Of a DNA stretch of 64,000 nt, positions 22,642-35,179 are shown in pieces. The notes under the pieces were generated by a model. The model had not been told where the DNA came from and made no database searches. It was given only the letters and a program-made list of their open reading frames with translations. A program made the translations under genes and the position numbers. Position 1 is the first letter of the stretch. Every line of letters begins with the position of its first letter. Source of the stretch: Peltaster fructicola (taxonomy: Eukaryota > Ascomycota > Dothideomycetes); contig CP051142.1 of assembly GCA_001592805.2 (NCBI GenBank), positions 1,922,001-1,986,000 of the forward strand, given 5' to 3'.

Positions 22642-25352
22642 TTACTGCCCGACTTTGCTGCCTCGCTTAGTGCTCAGATAGAAGTCAAGGGCACTTCCAT
22701 TACTGCTAGATGCAGCATGGCTCGCCTCGCTCCTCCTGGTCACTCTATCTTCCCATGTCATGGCATATTTTGGACTGTTTTCGATGAGCGACGTGAGTGG
22801 CATGTTGGACTCTCCGTTGGTGCTAAGGACGGCCATCAGTGCAGCACTGAGCATCTTGTTGTGTTTTTCGAGGTACGCAAGACGGGCATGCAGCTGTACG
22901 GCATCTTGAGGAGGCTCCGAGGTCGGTTGGCTGCCATTATGGCCCGGAGTGTGATTGCGAGCCTTACTCGACGCCGGCGGATGTGGCCAGTTCTGCGTAG
23001 AAGTCATCAGAGGCGTTGTGTATGGGTTCCTGCTGACTTTCTTCTTGACCTTCTCTGACCCAGATGCGGGAGGTGTTGGAGGTAGTGCACGATTTGGTGG
23101 CGGCGATGGCAGAGGAGGAGTCGTACTTCGGTCCTTGGGCATCTCTGGTGTCAACACTCTAGTCGGCATCGAGACGCTGTTGCGACTCCTTCGCTTAGGT
23201 GTTCCGCGAGGCATAGAAGCCGATCGAGGTCGTGGTGTATACACTCGTTCCTTGGCGACGACAATCCTGGCAGGTCTTACAGGCAGTCTCGTATGAAGTG
23301 GCAACTCCTCAGCGAGCAGCATATCGACTTTGCCGCCATACGGACTGTCTGTCACAGATAACGAAGCAGGTGTGTCTGCTGTAGTGACGGAGGAGCCTCG
23401 CGAGTGATGCGGAGTGACCTCACCTTGCCGTGCTAATGTTGCTCGAGGTTTCGAGCTACTCGAACATTCCATGGACGCCTGCGGTGTCGTGTTCGACAAG
23501 CCAATGATCAGAGGCGCCGGTCTGAGACTACTGATCTCTGGTGTTGTGATTTGTGCTCTTGGTTTGCGAAGTCGCTGACGTGTAGTGGGTGGGATGTCGC
23601 ATACCACCGTGTCGATTGTGTGAGACATGCTTTGTGGCTTATCACGAACCTTTCGTGCTCGAATCCTCTCTTCGCGCTCTTTTCGAGATGCAGGATAGAG
23701 CATATTCTTGACAGGCGATCTTGTCTGAGAAGTGTTCCTAGTCAACGGCCCAGTGCATTCGGTAGTGACTGAAGGTACGACAGTAAGATGTCGTTGCGCA
23801 AACTCTTCGGGAGTCTGGATGATTGGAGAGGTCTTTTGCGGTGAGGCATGACCACCGTCATTCGTTTCGACACCACGCTCGATTGAGACTGTGCGCTGAT
23901 CCCTTCGTATTCGAAGAGGACTCTTTGCGGGTGGTGTTCCAGGGCTTTGTGTTGCGCTTCTTGGCAGTGCTGCTTCAACAAGTGTAGACTCTCGATGTTG
24001 TAGTAGTGGATGGCTGGCAAGCCTACGCGGCGAAGGATGTTGCATATCGCACTCTCTGCCCGGCCTGGGGACGTTGACTGGGAACTCTTCGTCTCGCAGC
24101 ACAAGTGTAGGCATTGGTGTTACAGGCTTCCGGGAGACGTTTTTGGACCGCCTCGACACAAGGCAGGTAAGATCTACAGAGAACTTGGCAGGATGCTCTG
24201 TTAGGTCACATTTATATGCTTCGGCAATCGTGGTTGCTGAGTCTGGTGGTGGCGTTGGTGGATTGGATGCCGCTGGCCGGATTGGTGAATGGGTTGTATC
24301 AATTGGGAGTGTTGCAGTGCTATGCGGCTGTGGTGGTATCTTGGACGACTCGTGCGAAGAGATCGGTGACACCGGACTTGGCTCACGGCCGCTGTACTTG
24401 AGCAGCCACTCGTGAGATGCTGTAAGCGTTGAGATGTCTGATGCATGACGCTCCGCTATATTGATGCTAGGTCGATTAGTTCATGCACACTCCTCCTGGA
24501 ATTGAACACTCACGGTGTGGCCAGAGAACTATCTAGCTTCAGCTTCGGTAGCTCCTTCTTGTCTAATGTGCTGTTACATAGTCAGCCTTGTCATTTGAGT
24601 CAAAAGCGTGACATTTGACCTCTGATAATCATGCTCAAGCTTAAGTCTCTTGCTGCAATCGACCGTAACTGCGAGATAAGGTGTACCTATAGGGTCAGCA
24701 GGCTGAAGAAAGCATCGAGCGCATAGCATTACCTGTCAAGGTTCGCTTCTGCTCGACGCCTTCTGGGAGTCTTTTGCCAGGAGGAGTCCACCTTCGTCAA
24801 AAGAAGTATCTTGTCCATGCTGTCTCGCTGTTAGCTTGTGAAAACTGAGCCGAGCATAGCATACTCTCGATCTCTGTCAGTCTTAGATGACAAGACTGCT
24901 GATGTTCCAGGTGACCCCTTCGGAGCTTTCTTGAAGAACCGAAAAGCGCTCTTAGAGGTCGAATCAGCTCGCTTTGGACTATCATATATGCCTTCTGGAC
25001 CGGTGTGCTTCAGGAACCAGGCGAGATCGTAGTACTTGGCTGATCGTGGTATGCTGACATTGCTTGTCTGCGTAATCATCCTGCCGGCAGGTCGAGGTAT
25101 GCAGGTTGGCTCGGTCGAGTGTGAGCTGGAATTGGAGCATTTGTCGTAGCTGGAGCTACTACCACTGGTTGCGAGTGTTGCAGTGTCCGATTTCAACAAG
25201 TTACCACTGGGAGACCTGCCAATGTTCGAGTGCATAGAAGGTGATGAATTTAGGGTCTCCACGGGATTGGCAGAGAGTGGACCAGCAGTGAAGGCCATTC
25301 CTGCATTGCCAACGCCGAACATGCCGGCAGACTGTGAGGAGTCTTGTAGCAT
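22642..25352 (-). CDS. Ser/Pro-rich protein of unknown function, five exons
   Basis: I assemble five exons in one frame: 25352-24865, 24791-24733, 24686-24620, 24570-24514 and 24466-22642, for 831 residues. Three central exons are only 57-67 nt long. They encode a more ordered block (EWTPPGKRLPEGVEQKRTLT, PYLAVTVDCSKRLKLEHDYQ, LDKKELPKLKLDSSLATP) that leads to EWLLKYSGREPSPVSP. The remainder is low complexity with many SP/TP sites, suggesting kinase control. Near the C-terminus there is a short coiled-coil segment (LHARLAYLEKHNKMLSAALM), followed by a conserved-looking end. I do not recognise a family and assign no function. The first intron (73 nt, ending CGAAG) is the least certain junction. 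Confidence 0.68.
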
Positions 25353-26444
25353 GTTCTTGCAAGCTCCTCAATGTATCAGAACTGACTAGGATTGGCGGTG
25401 ATTAAAGGGGATGCCGGACAATTGCATAGGACACGATAAGTGTATCCCACTCAGCGATCGTCTGCTGACAATAACGAAGCTGCAGTGCGTGCTTGTCAAG
25501 GTGGTGCTCTACCACAAAATGTGCGCAGTCAAGCAGCCAGCATGTGTTTCGATAGGCTCGGATTGCTTCTTCTTTTCCGTACTCGTATGATGCGCTGTGC
25601 TTGGTCGAGCTGCGTGTATGTCAGTTAGGCATGCCACTCGGAGAATTGAAATGATCAAGATCAGTGGTAGATCGCGAGACAAATCAACAGCGAGAGACAG
25701 TGGCTTTTCTGTATTGAGCAAATCGAAGGGTTGCTACGAAGACTCTTGCGACAGGGTGGAGACAAGGCAGCAAGGAGAGTATGGTCGGTGGTGTGAGAGA
25801 GCCCTGGCAGGCATTGTGTTACGCCTAGGCCAGAGTGCATTCGTTGGTGCCGAGAGTCCTGGTATTAGGTGCACACATGCGAGGGTATCCGATCGCATGG
25901 GTTTACCGTGAGACAAGTTAGCACCTGGTAACCTGTGACAATCGTGAAGCCTAGGCTTCGTGTTAACGCTGTGATCACGACCTTCCATGCGAGCAAGACC
26001 AATCATTTGGGTGGACGCCGACAGCAAGCCACTGCAGCGATGCGCTCGACAAGCAAGGGACGTATGCACGCCATTTCGGTCCAGCCGCAGATCCTTGTCA
26101 CACCAAGGAGCCAGGACCATACATGAATCGTGAAAGCGTCGCAGGAAGAAGGTCGGATTCAGCTGCCACAACCTATCCGCACATGAGAGGTTATACAGGC
26201 TTTTGCTGATGCGTTGTGTAATGATGATGTTGGTGATGTGAGGTTGGAGGAAGCTTCAGTCACGGAATTACGCTTTTCAATATCTACAGGCTTGGCGGGC
26301 GGTGGACTGCTTGTAGTTCCATACATAATATTGTTCAATGCACTCGCTATGTGTCGCATGCGACAAACAAGCTCAATTGCTCCCCTTGCTGAGCTTTTTT
26401 TTTCTTCATTCACTTCTTAGCACGTAAGAAGGCTTCTATCGCTT
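25353..26444. other. intergenic region, no gene seen
   Basis: Nearly 1.1 kb between the orphan Ser/Pro-rich gene (start at its right end) and the SEN1 3' end. It must contain the orphan gene's promoter and the SEN1 3' UTR. Open frames of 60-145 codons occur on both strands, without domains, hydrophobic pattern or splice support. Confidence 0.5.
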
Positions 26445-26744
26445 CTATCGCTTCTTCGGCCGAATGAACGGATCTGTGCCTCCTCGCCTGATAACCCTTT
26501 GTGGTGCAACATTCGTGGTCTGTGTTGTGGGCGGTTCGCTTCGTAGAGGAGGGTTTCCTGTCACGGCGGCTGTTGTAGCGTCTCGTGAGTTGTTCGCAAT
26601 CAAGGAGGCTGGCGTGTCTAGTCCAGAGCCATTAGCATCGCCCATCTCAACATCCCCATCAGAGGTGTCCACACGCGGTCGCCCTGGTCTCTCCTGCTGG
26701 CCTTCTGGAGCCCGGCGTTTCTGCTTGCTGCGGTCTTCGAAACG
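26445..26744 (-). CDS. open frame continuing SEN1 beyond its in-frame TAA
   Basis: Directly after the TAA at 26747-26745 the same frame runs 99 codons to a TGA/TAG-type stop at 26445. It begins RFEDRSKQKRRAPEGQQERP and ends GGTDPFIRPKKR. The composition (basic clusters, Pro, Ser/Thr) matches the tail of a nuclear helicase and not untranslated DNA. Possible explanations are a base error, a real nonsense change, read-through, or an unusual intron removing the stop. I looked for an intron: the only reasonable pair is a poor donor (GTGCTG) 63 nt before CGAAG, with a CTTAAC branch-like sequence. Confidence 0.5.
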   Translation of the reverse strand, partial: RFEDRSKQKRRAPEGQQERPGRPRVDTSDGDVEMGDANGSGLDTPASLIANNSRDATTAAVTGNPPLRSEPPTTQTTNVAPQRVIRRGGTDPFIRPKKR

Positions 26745-29700
26745 TTAAGTGATCCCTTCCATGCGAGAGTCGTCCTTGGGGCGCCTCTGCTCAGCACTAG
26801 CCTCCTCGTGGCGAGATTGTGATGTTTTTGGGGGCCCCAAGGTGCTCATCTGCTCCTGGTGTGTCGACACGTCATGCATCGATTGATCCTTCTTTCCAGA
26901 TGCTCGATATTGGCTCGAAGGTTTCCTGAGCATACCCAGAACATCGCCTGTGGAATACGAGTCCCTGCTTTGGGCGTCTTCGACAAGCATCTTCCAGTAT
27001 CGACCACGGACCAGACTCTCGGAATTGCCTAGGACCCACAAACTCGACTTGGCTCGTGTGAGACCAACGTTCATACGTCTGATGTCTTGCAAGAAACCTA
27101 TGCCACCAGCTGGCGATGCACGTACACACGAAAAGATGATGATCTCGCTCTCGCGGCCTTGGAAGGCATCGGTGGTGTTGAACTCGATAATATCGGAGAC
27201 ATCGTTTCCGAAACGACTTGCGAACTCCTCCTTGAGTCTTCGTAGCTGAGACTTGTACGGCGTAATGATGCCTATCTTGCCTTTAAAGTCGTAAGAGGGA
27301 AAGTCGGTGCGTACCCTGATGTACAAGGCTTTCGCGACTTCGATCTCGGCCAGATTTATCAAAGAGTGACCTTTAATGGCGGCTTGATGCTGGCCGGCAA
27401 CGTCGAAAAACCTGTAAGGGGCCAGTAACTCACTAGTATGCCAAGGTTGTTGTCGCAAACCAGCCATACCCTTGCCATCCTTGAGTAGGCCATCGTAGAA
27501 TGTCCGGCTCGGGAAGATACTGATGTCTGGGTGCATACGATACTGGGTGTCCAGTAGATGAACTTCTGCCGGATGGTTGTTCTGCATGCGCACAAACAGA
27601 CTCTGTTCGTACTGGAAGCGTGCTGCTTCCTTCGAGAACACAGTAGGCGGCAGCTGCTTAGGATCTCCCACCATGATGCATCGAATGCAGTTGTATTTGA
27701 GAGGGATCAGCGAGCTCATTTCCACACACTGCGCAGCTTCGTCGATGACTACCGTCTCGAAGTCAATGCTCAGATCTCGGAACATATCATGGCCACTTCC
27801 AGACAACGTAGCACAGATGACATCTGCCTTCTCAAGGACAGCCTGTTGAGCCCTTTTGCGATTGAGCTCAGCTTCACGGCCGGCATTTCGTTCTTGATCC
27901 TTAACAGAGTCGATCTTCTGACCAAGGTCATGTTTGCGCTTGCGTACAGCAACGATCTTGTCCTGAAGGTCACTGGCATCTTTGCCTTTGAGCTCGCCAG
28001 ACTCTCGCTTCTCGTTCAGCTCTCTCAATTCCGCTGAGATCTTTTCGTGCTCCTTGAACACTTCCTGCGCCTTGCTCCGTGCAGTTTGGTCGCTGTCGGA
28101 TGTGCCCAGGTGCTTCGACACGAGCTCGTCCATCGTAACATCCAGCACTTGGGAGTTGATGGCATCGCTTCTGCCGATACGCACGACGTTGAGCTTGTGC
28201 TCTCTGCCATAACGAGTTTTTATGCCGCCCTTGAGACGCATGACAAGTTCGTCCACTGCAGCGTTGGAAGGTGCACAGACTAGAAGCTTCTTTGCCGCTG
28301 TATCGGTGCCAGCCTGCACTTGTCCAGGCACGTTGATCTTCGTGCCGGTCTTTGCTTTACCTAATTGGTCTGAGAGCAGGCCACCGACAATGGCAACGAT
28401 AGTCTTTGTCTTTCCTGAGCCAGGAGGTCCTTGGATGAGTGTGAATCCCTCGTTGACGAGAGCAGCATTGATGGCCTCCGACTGGGCACGATTGACATTC
28501 CAATTGTCTTGGTAAGCGTCGAGTGTCTTGCTCGTGACATCAAGCCTGTTCGACGGTCGTGCTCGCACGATTTGGTTGCAGAGGTCGTAAAACTGCAGAG
28601 CTGCCAAAGAGCCGTACTCACGCTCGAGTGGCACAATCGATTGTACTTTCACACCATAGACAATGTTCTGTAGTGTAAGGCTTTTGTCTAAGGGAGTGCC
28701 AGGTTCCAGCTGATAGACCGTCTCGAGGTGTGCCTTTTGCCGCTTGATGCGGTTGATGCGTGCTAAGCAGTGTGGTGATTCTGACTTTGTCATTGGAGAC
28801 TTCGCCTGTGACAAGAGCACAATATCACCCTCCTGCAGTTGTAACTCCCTATTCTCAGCGTGACCTACTGAGCTGCTGATCTCCAGAAAGCCGTCGACAT
28901 TGCTGCGGCCTTGAACCTTGAGCTCATACGGCTTGGGATTGCCTTCCTCGCGAGCACGAATCATACCCTGCCAGGCCTCGAGAGTCAGCAATGGCTCGAA
29001 GGTGTTCTTGTACGACACAGGATCGTGAAATACGTTTGATACAGACTGGAACTGGTGTTCACTCGAGCCTGGAGGATAATCGCCATCGTGGAAGAAGTCC
29101 CATTTGAGTATGATGCGATGCAGTGGTGCTAGTGACGGCTTGAGTCGAGCACGCATGTCCTTCTGAGTCCGCTGCGTTCGCTGAATCCTTGTTGGTCCTC
29201 GTTTCTGTTCAGGTTTGAGACCAATGGCGCCTCGAGGATCAACATCTGTGATTCGTGGCTTCTTTTCCTTCTTGATCTTAGGACCGAAGAGGTCCTCATC
29301 AAAGTCGTCCTGCTCGCTATCACTGTCCTCGTCCGACGAGATCATGACATTCTGTCCTTTGAGTGAATGATCCTTGCCAATATTGCCAAGACCAAGAACG
29401 CCTGAGCCTGCGCCTACACCATTAGCTTTGGCAAGAGCTGCGGCTCGTTGTCGTTCGGCTTCTTCTTTGTCGTGCTGGCGCTTGAGTTTGAATTCGAGCT
29501 TCTTGCGTTCCTCTTCCTGGGCTCGAGAAGACTTTCCAAGATTTGCAAGAGATTGCTTCCTGCTGACTTCCTGCTGCTTCTGGTATGCTAGAGCTGTTGA
29601 AGAGGTCTTCGAGAGCAACTGCTTTGTGCTGGCTAGGGCTCCGTTTTGCTTCTTGGCAGCAGACGACCATGCATCCACATCGATTGTACCAGGCTTGCGC

Positions 29701-32447
29701 TGCTTGGTGTCGACAGGCGTCGTCCGGCCGCTGCTTGGCTCGGAAGAAGTCCATTTCTGGAGAGAACTCTGCTTGAGAGTGGTCGGAACAGCACTCTCCA
29801 ATGCCTCCGTGAGAAGCTCGCCAAAGTGATTCTCAAGTGCTCGCTGTATCTCGGCCTTCTGGTTGGCCGTCAGCTTCGTCTTGACCTTGCCGTTGAGTAC
29901 ACCCTCAACGGATGGTGCGGCCTCCTTCGAGATCTGGCTGCCAGCTTCTTCAAGCCGCAGAAGCATCTTGCAGGTCAGCCTGACAGCTTTGATGATGAGG
30001 TAATCATCTCGTAGTCGCAGCCACTTCGTTACATGAATGAAGACTTCCTTAGGCTTCGAGCAAGCGCTTCTGCACATCTTCAAAAGTGCCCCGTCACTAT
30101 TCTGAATCACATTCGCGATGAGAGAGTATTGATCGAAGGTCGATTCTGCGAAGTCCATGGTAAGTCGACAGAAGTCCTGCATCATGGTCTTGTCGAATCC
30201 AAGATTGCTCCAGGCTTCGGTCTGCTGGAAGATGATGCTCAGGCTGATCCAAGAGAGCTGCCATAGATTCTCGAGTGCTGCCAGATCCTGTTTGTCAAAG
30301 GTCCGACCTGAGCGAAGTATACCATCAGAATCGTTACACAGACAGTCGTAGAGGTCTGTGGCGAGCTTGATCATGTTGGGGCATGGCGCGAAGCATTTCG
30401 AACGAGCGATCACCTTGAGAGCACCTACGAAGCCAGTGCAAGTTGTGCGCAAGTGTCGCTTGGCCACATACATGATTGCATCGCGACGGCTGTCCTCGCT
30501 GCTGATGATCTTGAACACGTCCAAAGCCGCTTGATGGATAGCCTGCTCGCCGCTGAAGAGTAGCGCAAACAGTCCTGGTGTTGCATGCTGATCCTGAAAG
30601 AGCTCCAGCAGCTGTTCCGGCGAGAACGCTTGCAAGCGTTCCAAAAAGTCTGTCGTGGTGTATTCGTAGATGCGCTCAAGCGATTTGTTCCACTGCTCAG
30701 ATGGTTTCTTGGCTATCTCGATTTGTCGAGACGACAGTGGTTCAAGACCGAGCAGATCTTGCATGCCTGACACGATGGCACCCGCTAGTGTAGGATGGCC
30801 TGGCTTGATGCCTTGCAAGCTTCGCGACCAGATGTTCAGCTCGGATACAGAGGGTTGATGATCCTGGCCACGTGTATTCAGGATGGCCAAGCGGTCATGA
30901 GCAAGACTCCGACAGTCAAGAGCCAGCATTAATTCGATGATCTGCAAGCAGGTCTCCTGTGTCTTGTCCAGTCGCATCTCATCCTTGCGCTCGACGCCTT
31001 CGACCTCAAGCATGATCGTCTGAATGTGCTCCTTTGAGATGAACTCAAGTAGGCCAGACACGATCGTACCACGGCTTCCTTGTTCTCTCAGAGTGCGGAG
31101 TGCCTTAAGCAGAGCGCGCAGACCGAGCTGAAATGCCACCTTCTGGCCAACCTCTGAGTACGGCGTGCGCTGATACTTCTTCAACAACTGATCTGCAATG
31201 GTCCTCAAAGGCGGCACCAGGTTATTTGCTTGGATCGAGCTGATCAGTGGGTCTACCCATGCGAACTTTTGCTCGAGCTGTGTGCCTTCTTTGTCATCAT
31301 TTGTGGTCATTGCCTTTACAAGTCTTGGTGCCTTGAAGATGGTATCGAGCACAGCTTGCGGGCTGATGGTGCCCATAGCATCCCAGAAGACACGAGGTCC
31401 ATTCTCGAGAAGTATGGTGTAGCTCTGTATGAGATCGTTGAAGTGAGACAAGTCCAGCTGGAAGTGCTCAAGACCCATGGTCCACAGGTTGGCATCCAGC
31501 GATCGCAGCTTCGAGGAGAGCAACTCACTGTTCAACTTAGAGAGAAGTGTTGCTGTGCCGCGCCAGAAGTAAGGCAGAAAGCGGTCGTCGAGGCACGAGA
31601 TGTGAACTCTATTCAATGCCTGTTCGAAGAATGGTCGAATGCTGAACTCGAACTCCGCAGCGACGACGTTCCTGTTGAGACCGCTATAGTTTCTGTGGGC
31701 CCAAGTCGACCGAATCGGACTGCTGCTGTACAGGAAGGAGACCATGCCTGGAGAGTAGGTTGGTAATTTGATCTTCCGTTTGGTCTGTACGAGCTCGAAT
31801 GGTCGGTCGAAGTAGCTCTCTAAAGCTTTCTCGTCCTCAAGGAAGGGAATGCAGTTCAATGCTTCGAACATTGCGTACATACCTGCCTCACCGGCAGCAG
31901 CAATGTTGCGTTGCTCTGGAGGAAGATCGATCAACATCTCCCTGGCATTATCCAGACCTTTCATGATCCGATCCTTGTTCATACTGTCGAATGTCTCCAT
32001 AAAGCTCTGTACTTCATCCGTGCCATAGATGCCTTCCAGCGTGCTTCTGAGCTTGCTTCTAGCCCGGTGGTACTCACGTACACAGATGTCACAGCGGCGC
32101 ATCTGGCCAGCGAGGCTAGCTTTTAGTTTGTCTTGGAATGGCCGAGCATCGTCGCCATCGAATGCGAGGATTGTGCAGGCGTCCAGCACAAGCTCCGTAC
32201 GATCTACCGCCTCTTTGCATTGTTTCTGGCGTTTGCTTTTGGACTCTTGCGGTTCGTTGGACAGTTGAGCTGGGGCTGTGATGGCGAGATCCTCGTCGAA
32301 GAAGAATGTAGGATCATCGTCGCCCGTCCGTGGGCAGAACCAGTGTATCTCCTGGTTAAGAGAAGTTACATCTCTGTCATAGTGTTAGTTGATACCTTGA
32401 CCACCTTCAACGACGATGACTCACTCTACTTTCTTCACCACCTCCAT
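26745..32447 (-). CDS. SEN1: RNA/DNA helicase Sen1 (senataxin); in-frame TAA before a possible further 99 codons
   Basis: A 23-nt first exon (32447-32425, MEVVKKVE) joins across a 51-nt intron to exon 2, 32373-26745, giving 1,883 residues. The first exon is found from the Sen1 N-terminal segment IHWFCPRTGDDDPTFFFDED. The large N-terminal helical domain (about residues 60-850) is typical of Sen1. The superfamily 1B helicase has Walker A GPPGSGKTKT near residue 1320 and VIDEAAQ near 1550, then GRESEIIIFSCVRA and the motif VI region NVGLTRAKSSLWV. Sen1 terminates short RNA polymerase II transcripts and resolves R-loops in the nucleus. At 26747-26745 a TAA ends the frame, but the same frame stays open to 26445. 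It encodes 99 more basic and Ser/Thr-rich residues ending DPFIRPKKR, which looks like a nuclear localisation tail. Confidence 0.95.
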
Positions 32448-33292
32448 ATCGCATTAAGAGGCGTCTCCGTGAGTGCTATGATCAAGGTTGGGGTTCGAGA
32501 GAGCACGCAGCATAACTGGTAGATCGAGGGACCATGCTGATATCGAAGACAGAGATGCAGCCGTGTATTGTATAGGCAAAGTTTGGTGCCTGGAAGATTG
32601 TGATGATGATGAAGAGATCTAAGAAAACGAATGCACAAAGGACTACTGAGAATGCTTGTCTGCCGTTCAGGTCGTGAGTCTATGTCAGGCTTGTGATTGA
32701 ATTGAGATCGAGATATTTGAACCTTTCCCGAAAGCTTGTGAGGTGACGCGCATTGCTCGCGTTGCGCGCTAGATTGACCAGTGACTTCATCTCCGTAGAA
32801 GTGAACGCACGTGATCAACTGCCTTATTGACAATAGCAGGTTCGAAGGGCGTAGGAAGCGAACAGCACGTCAGTCTCGATGTTTCTCGATCGCGTGGCAG
32901 TCTTCTTTGGCAATGCGAGGTCCCCAGGCCTGTCCAACATGAGGGAGTAAGTTTCACGCGCGTTAGGCACATCTATGAGCATTCTTCAACAATAGATTTC
33001 CTGAGATGAAGTATGCTACAGACAATGTTCGCACTTAGCGACGCCTGAAGACGAGAGCAAGACTTGAACAGAACGAACCATGATGTGATGTTATCGAGCA
33101 GATGAATCTTGCAGCGATGGTCTCAGCAGCAGACGAACATTGCCGTCCCCTTATACCAAGTCCCATGTTGATATCCCGCAGCAGCAGACTGTTGTGCGAT
33201 CCTCAGCTTTTGCAGTTGTATGCGCCTCTCGTCATTGTGTGTAAAACTATTAACCACCTTTCCATCGTTTGCAGCACGCAGTTGTGATACGT
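32448..33292. promoter_or_regulatory. region between SEN1 start and MCM1 3' end
   Basis: 845 bp. Both genes are on the minus strand, so this holds the MCM1 3' UTR and the SEN1 promoter. A CACGTG is at 32808-32813. No additional gene is visible. Confidence 0.5.
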
Positions 33293-34043
33293 CTAACGCT
33301 GCTGAGACAAGCCTGGCTGTGGAGGCATTGGGTATGCGCCTTGACCTGCAGCTTGCTGTTGTTGCAAGTATGCCTGATACTGGAGAGCCTGCTGCTGGTC
33401 TGCAGTCATGTAGGCTTGTGCTTGTGGGCCCCGTGGCATGCCCTGACCCATAGCTTGTGGCATGGCTGGTGCGGTGTTGTGCTGTTCCTCAGGCGAGTCG
33501 ACGGCAGATTCTCCATCGACACCATTGGCGTCGGCAGGTTCAGGCGCATTAAGACAAGCCTGCGGTGGTTAGCACATCGATCAGGCTGATTGTATGTATG
33601 CATTCTCTTACCTGAATCAAATTCTTGCCCTCCGGCTTGGTGACAAGTGGCTGGAGTTTTGGCGTGGTGAAGGTGTACACAAGACCGGTCTCGGAGACGA
33701 CAAGAAGGAGGACTTGTGTGCCGGTGAGGACTGATAATTCGTAGGCCTTCGCAGACACGTCAGTAAAGCTCAAATGGACGCGTCTTTTTGATCGCACCTT
33801 TTTCATGATACCAGCCTTGCGCTTGGAGAAGGTGATGTGACGACGCGACTTGTCCTGGATGAACTTGATCTCAATCTTGCGACGCTCGCGTCCTGGCTTG
33901 TCATCATCGTCGTCGTCGTCCTCTGCCGCAGCGCTGGTGCGAGCGCGCTTGACGCCTCTGCTCTCGATGGCGCCGTTGCCATTTTCGAGGTCGTCCTGGC
34001 CAGGAGAGTTATTCTGGTCGTGAGCGGTGATCTCGTTGGCCAT
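33293..34043 (-). CDS. MCM1: MADS-box transcription factor Mcm1 (SRF type)
   Basis: Three exons on the minus strand, 34043-33798, 33746-33612 and 33559-33293, give 215 residues. The SRF-type MADS domain starts RERRKIEIKFIQDKSRRHIT and continues FSKRKAGIMKK. Intron 1 (51 nt) falls here, and the domain resumes AYELSVLTGTQVLLLVVSET, then GLVYTFTTPKLQPLV. An acidic run of Asp residues precedes the domain, as in yeast Mcm1. The C-terminus is Gln/Pro/Ala-rich and resembles an activation region. Mcm1 dimers bind CC(A/T)6GG-like boxes and control mating-type, cell-cycle and developmental genes with partner proteins. The start at 34043 is the first ATG before the acidic region. Confidence 0.95.
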
Positions 34044-35179
34044 GCTTGATAGCTGTGATATGCTGATCTCCAAAGCGTGACTCTTGGTGAAGCTAAACTC
34101 TTCGTGGGTGTGGAGATTATTGCCTGTTTTGAAGAGCGGGCGGGCTGATGTGAGAGAAGAGTGGTGGAAGGTCACTGCCAAGGAAAAGCAACGATCGGTG
34201 CTTCTTTGAGCGCGGGGCGCGTCGCAACTCAAAGTCTAGCAATCCCAGCAGCTGTACGACCACAATTGCAAATCGAGTTCGGTGCCTCTGCTTGCGTTAT
34301 ACGTAGTGTTGTGTGCTTGCGAGAAGAGTTAGCGAGGAATTCGGGAGATCTTGGTCGGGTAGAGCGTCGCGGCTGTCAAAAGGTAAAGAGCGCGCTGCTC
34401 GTCCTAGGCTCGCGGAAGGCGAGATACCTACAAAGAAGCAGCAGCCCTTGCTGTCTGGATAGAGTGATCGTCGCAAAGTAACAGCTGCGCGCAGCTCGCT
34501 CGTGCCTTGCTGTATGGGTGATGGGCGCACAGTTTGAAACGATGCCGCGATTCGCGTCTTTTGCTGAGAGAGGATTAGGAAGTGAGCGAAAGGAGGAAAG
34601 CGTGCAGGCGCTCTAATAAGTACTTCCATCCGCTATGACCTGTGGATCATTTTCAGCTCCTGCTCACTAGTCACTCAACCATCCAATCACTGACCACCGA
34701 TACAACGCCAGCAACAACAAGTCTTGGGGACTGTATACGAGCACTGAAGAATGCACGAATGCTCTCGCCACGGTGCAATCTTCACGATAGCGATCAAGCA
34801 GCTCTTCAGAATGCAGACCGCTCGTGGGATCATCGCCCCAGCACTTCTCAGGTGCCTCAAAAGCCCTAGTCAGTGCCCCGATGACTGCGGCGATCTGTCA
34901 ACTAAAATAGCTCAATATGACGCCAGTGAAACTCACTTATCTACAGTTCTACAGCCAGAAACTTAGGCCGTCATCCTCCAGCCTGGTAAGCGCTCTCCTA
35001 CAACACAGTGTCATTGGACATGCACAACGATTGTGTATAGTGCATGTTGGCCTGTCGATATGCAACAGGCGCCATGCTGCGCCGCCGTATGCTCACCCAG
35101 AAGCCTTATATATCGTGCTCGAGCAAGACGGCCAGGTCGGTACATCACTCCCTTACCACACACCTATATCACTGCAACA
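34044..35179. promoter_or_regulatory. divergent region between MCM1 and the 4-TM protein gene
   Basis: About 1.1 kb. A TATA-like TTATATAT at 35106-35113 lies about 70 bp before the ATG at 35180. The MCM1 side is long, which fits a regulated gene with a long leader. I could not find a convincing Mcm1 box by eye, and no gene is supported here. Confidence 0.45.

Noticed and set aside
25734-26171. A 145-codon minus-strand frame in the gap beside SEN1
   Set aside because: Cys/His/Arg-rich random-looking peptide with no start context or family feature.
26745-32189. Many long plus-strand frames opposite SEN1
   Set aside because: They run antisense to a conserved helicase, have no domain of their own, and arise from its codon usage.
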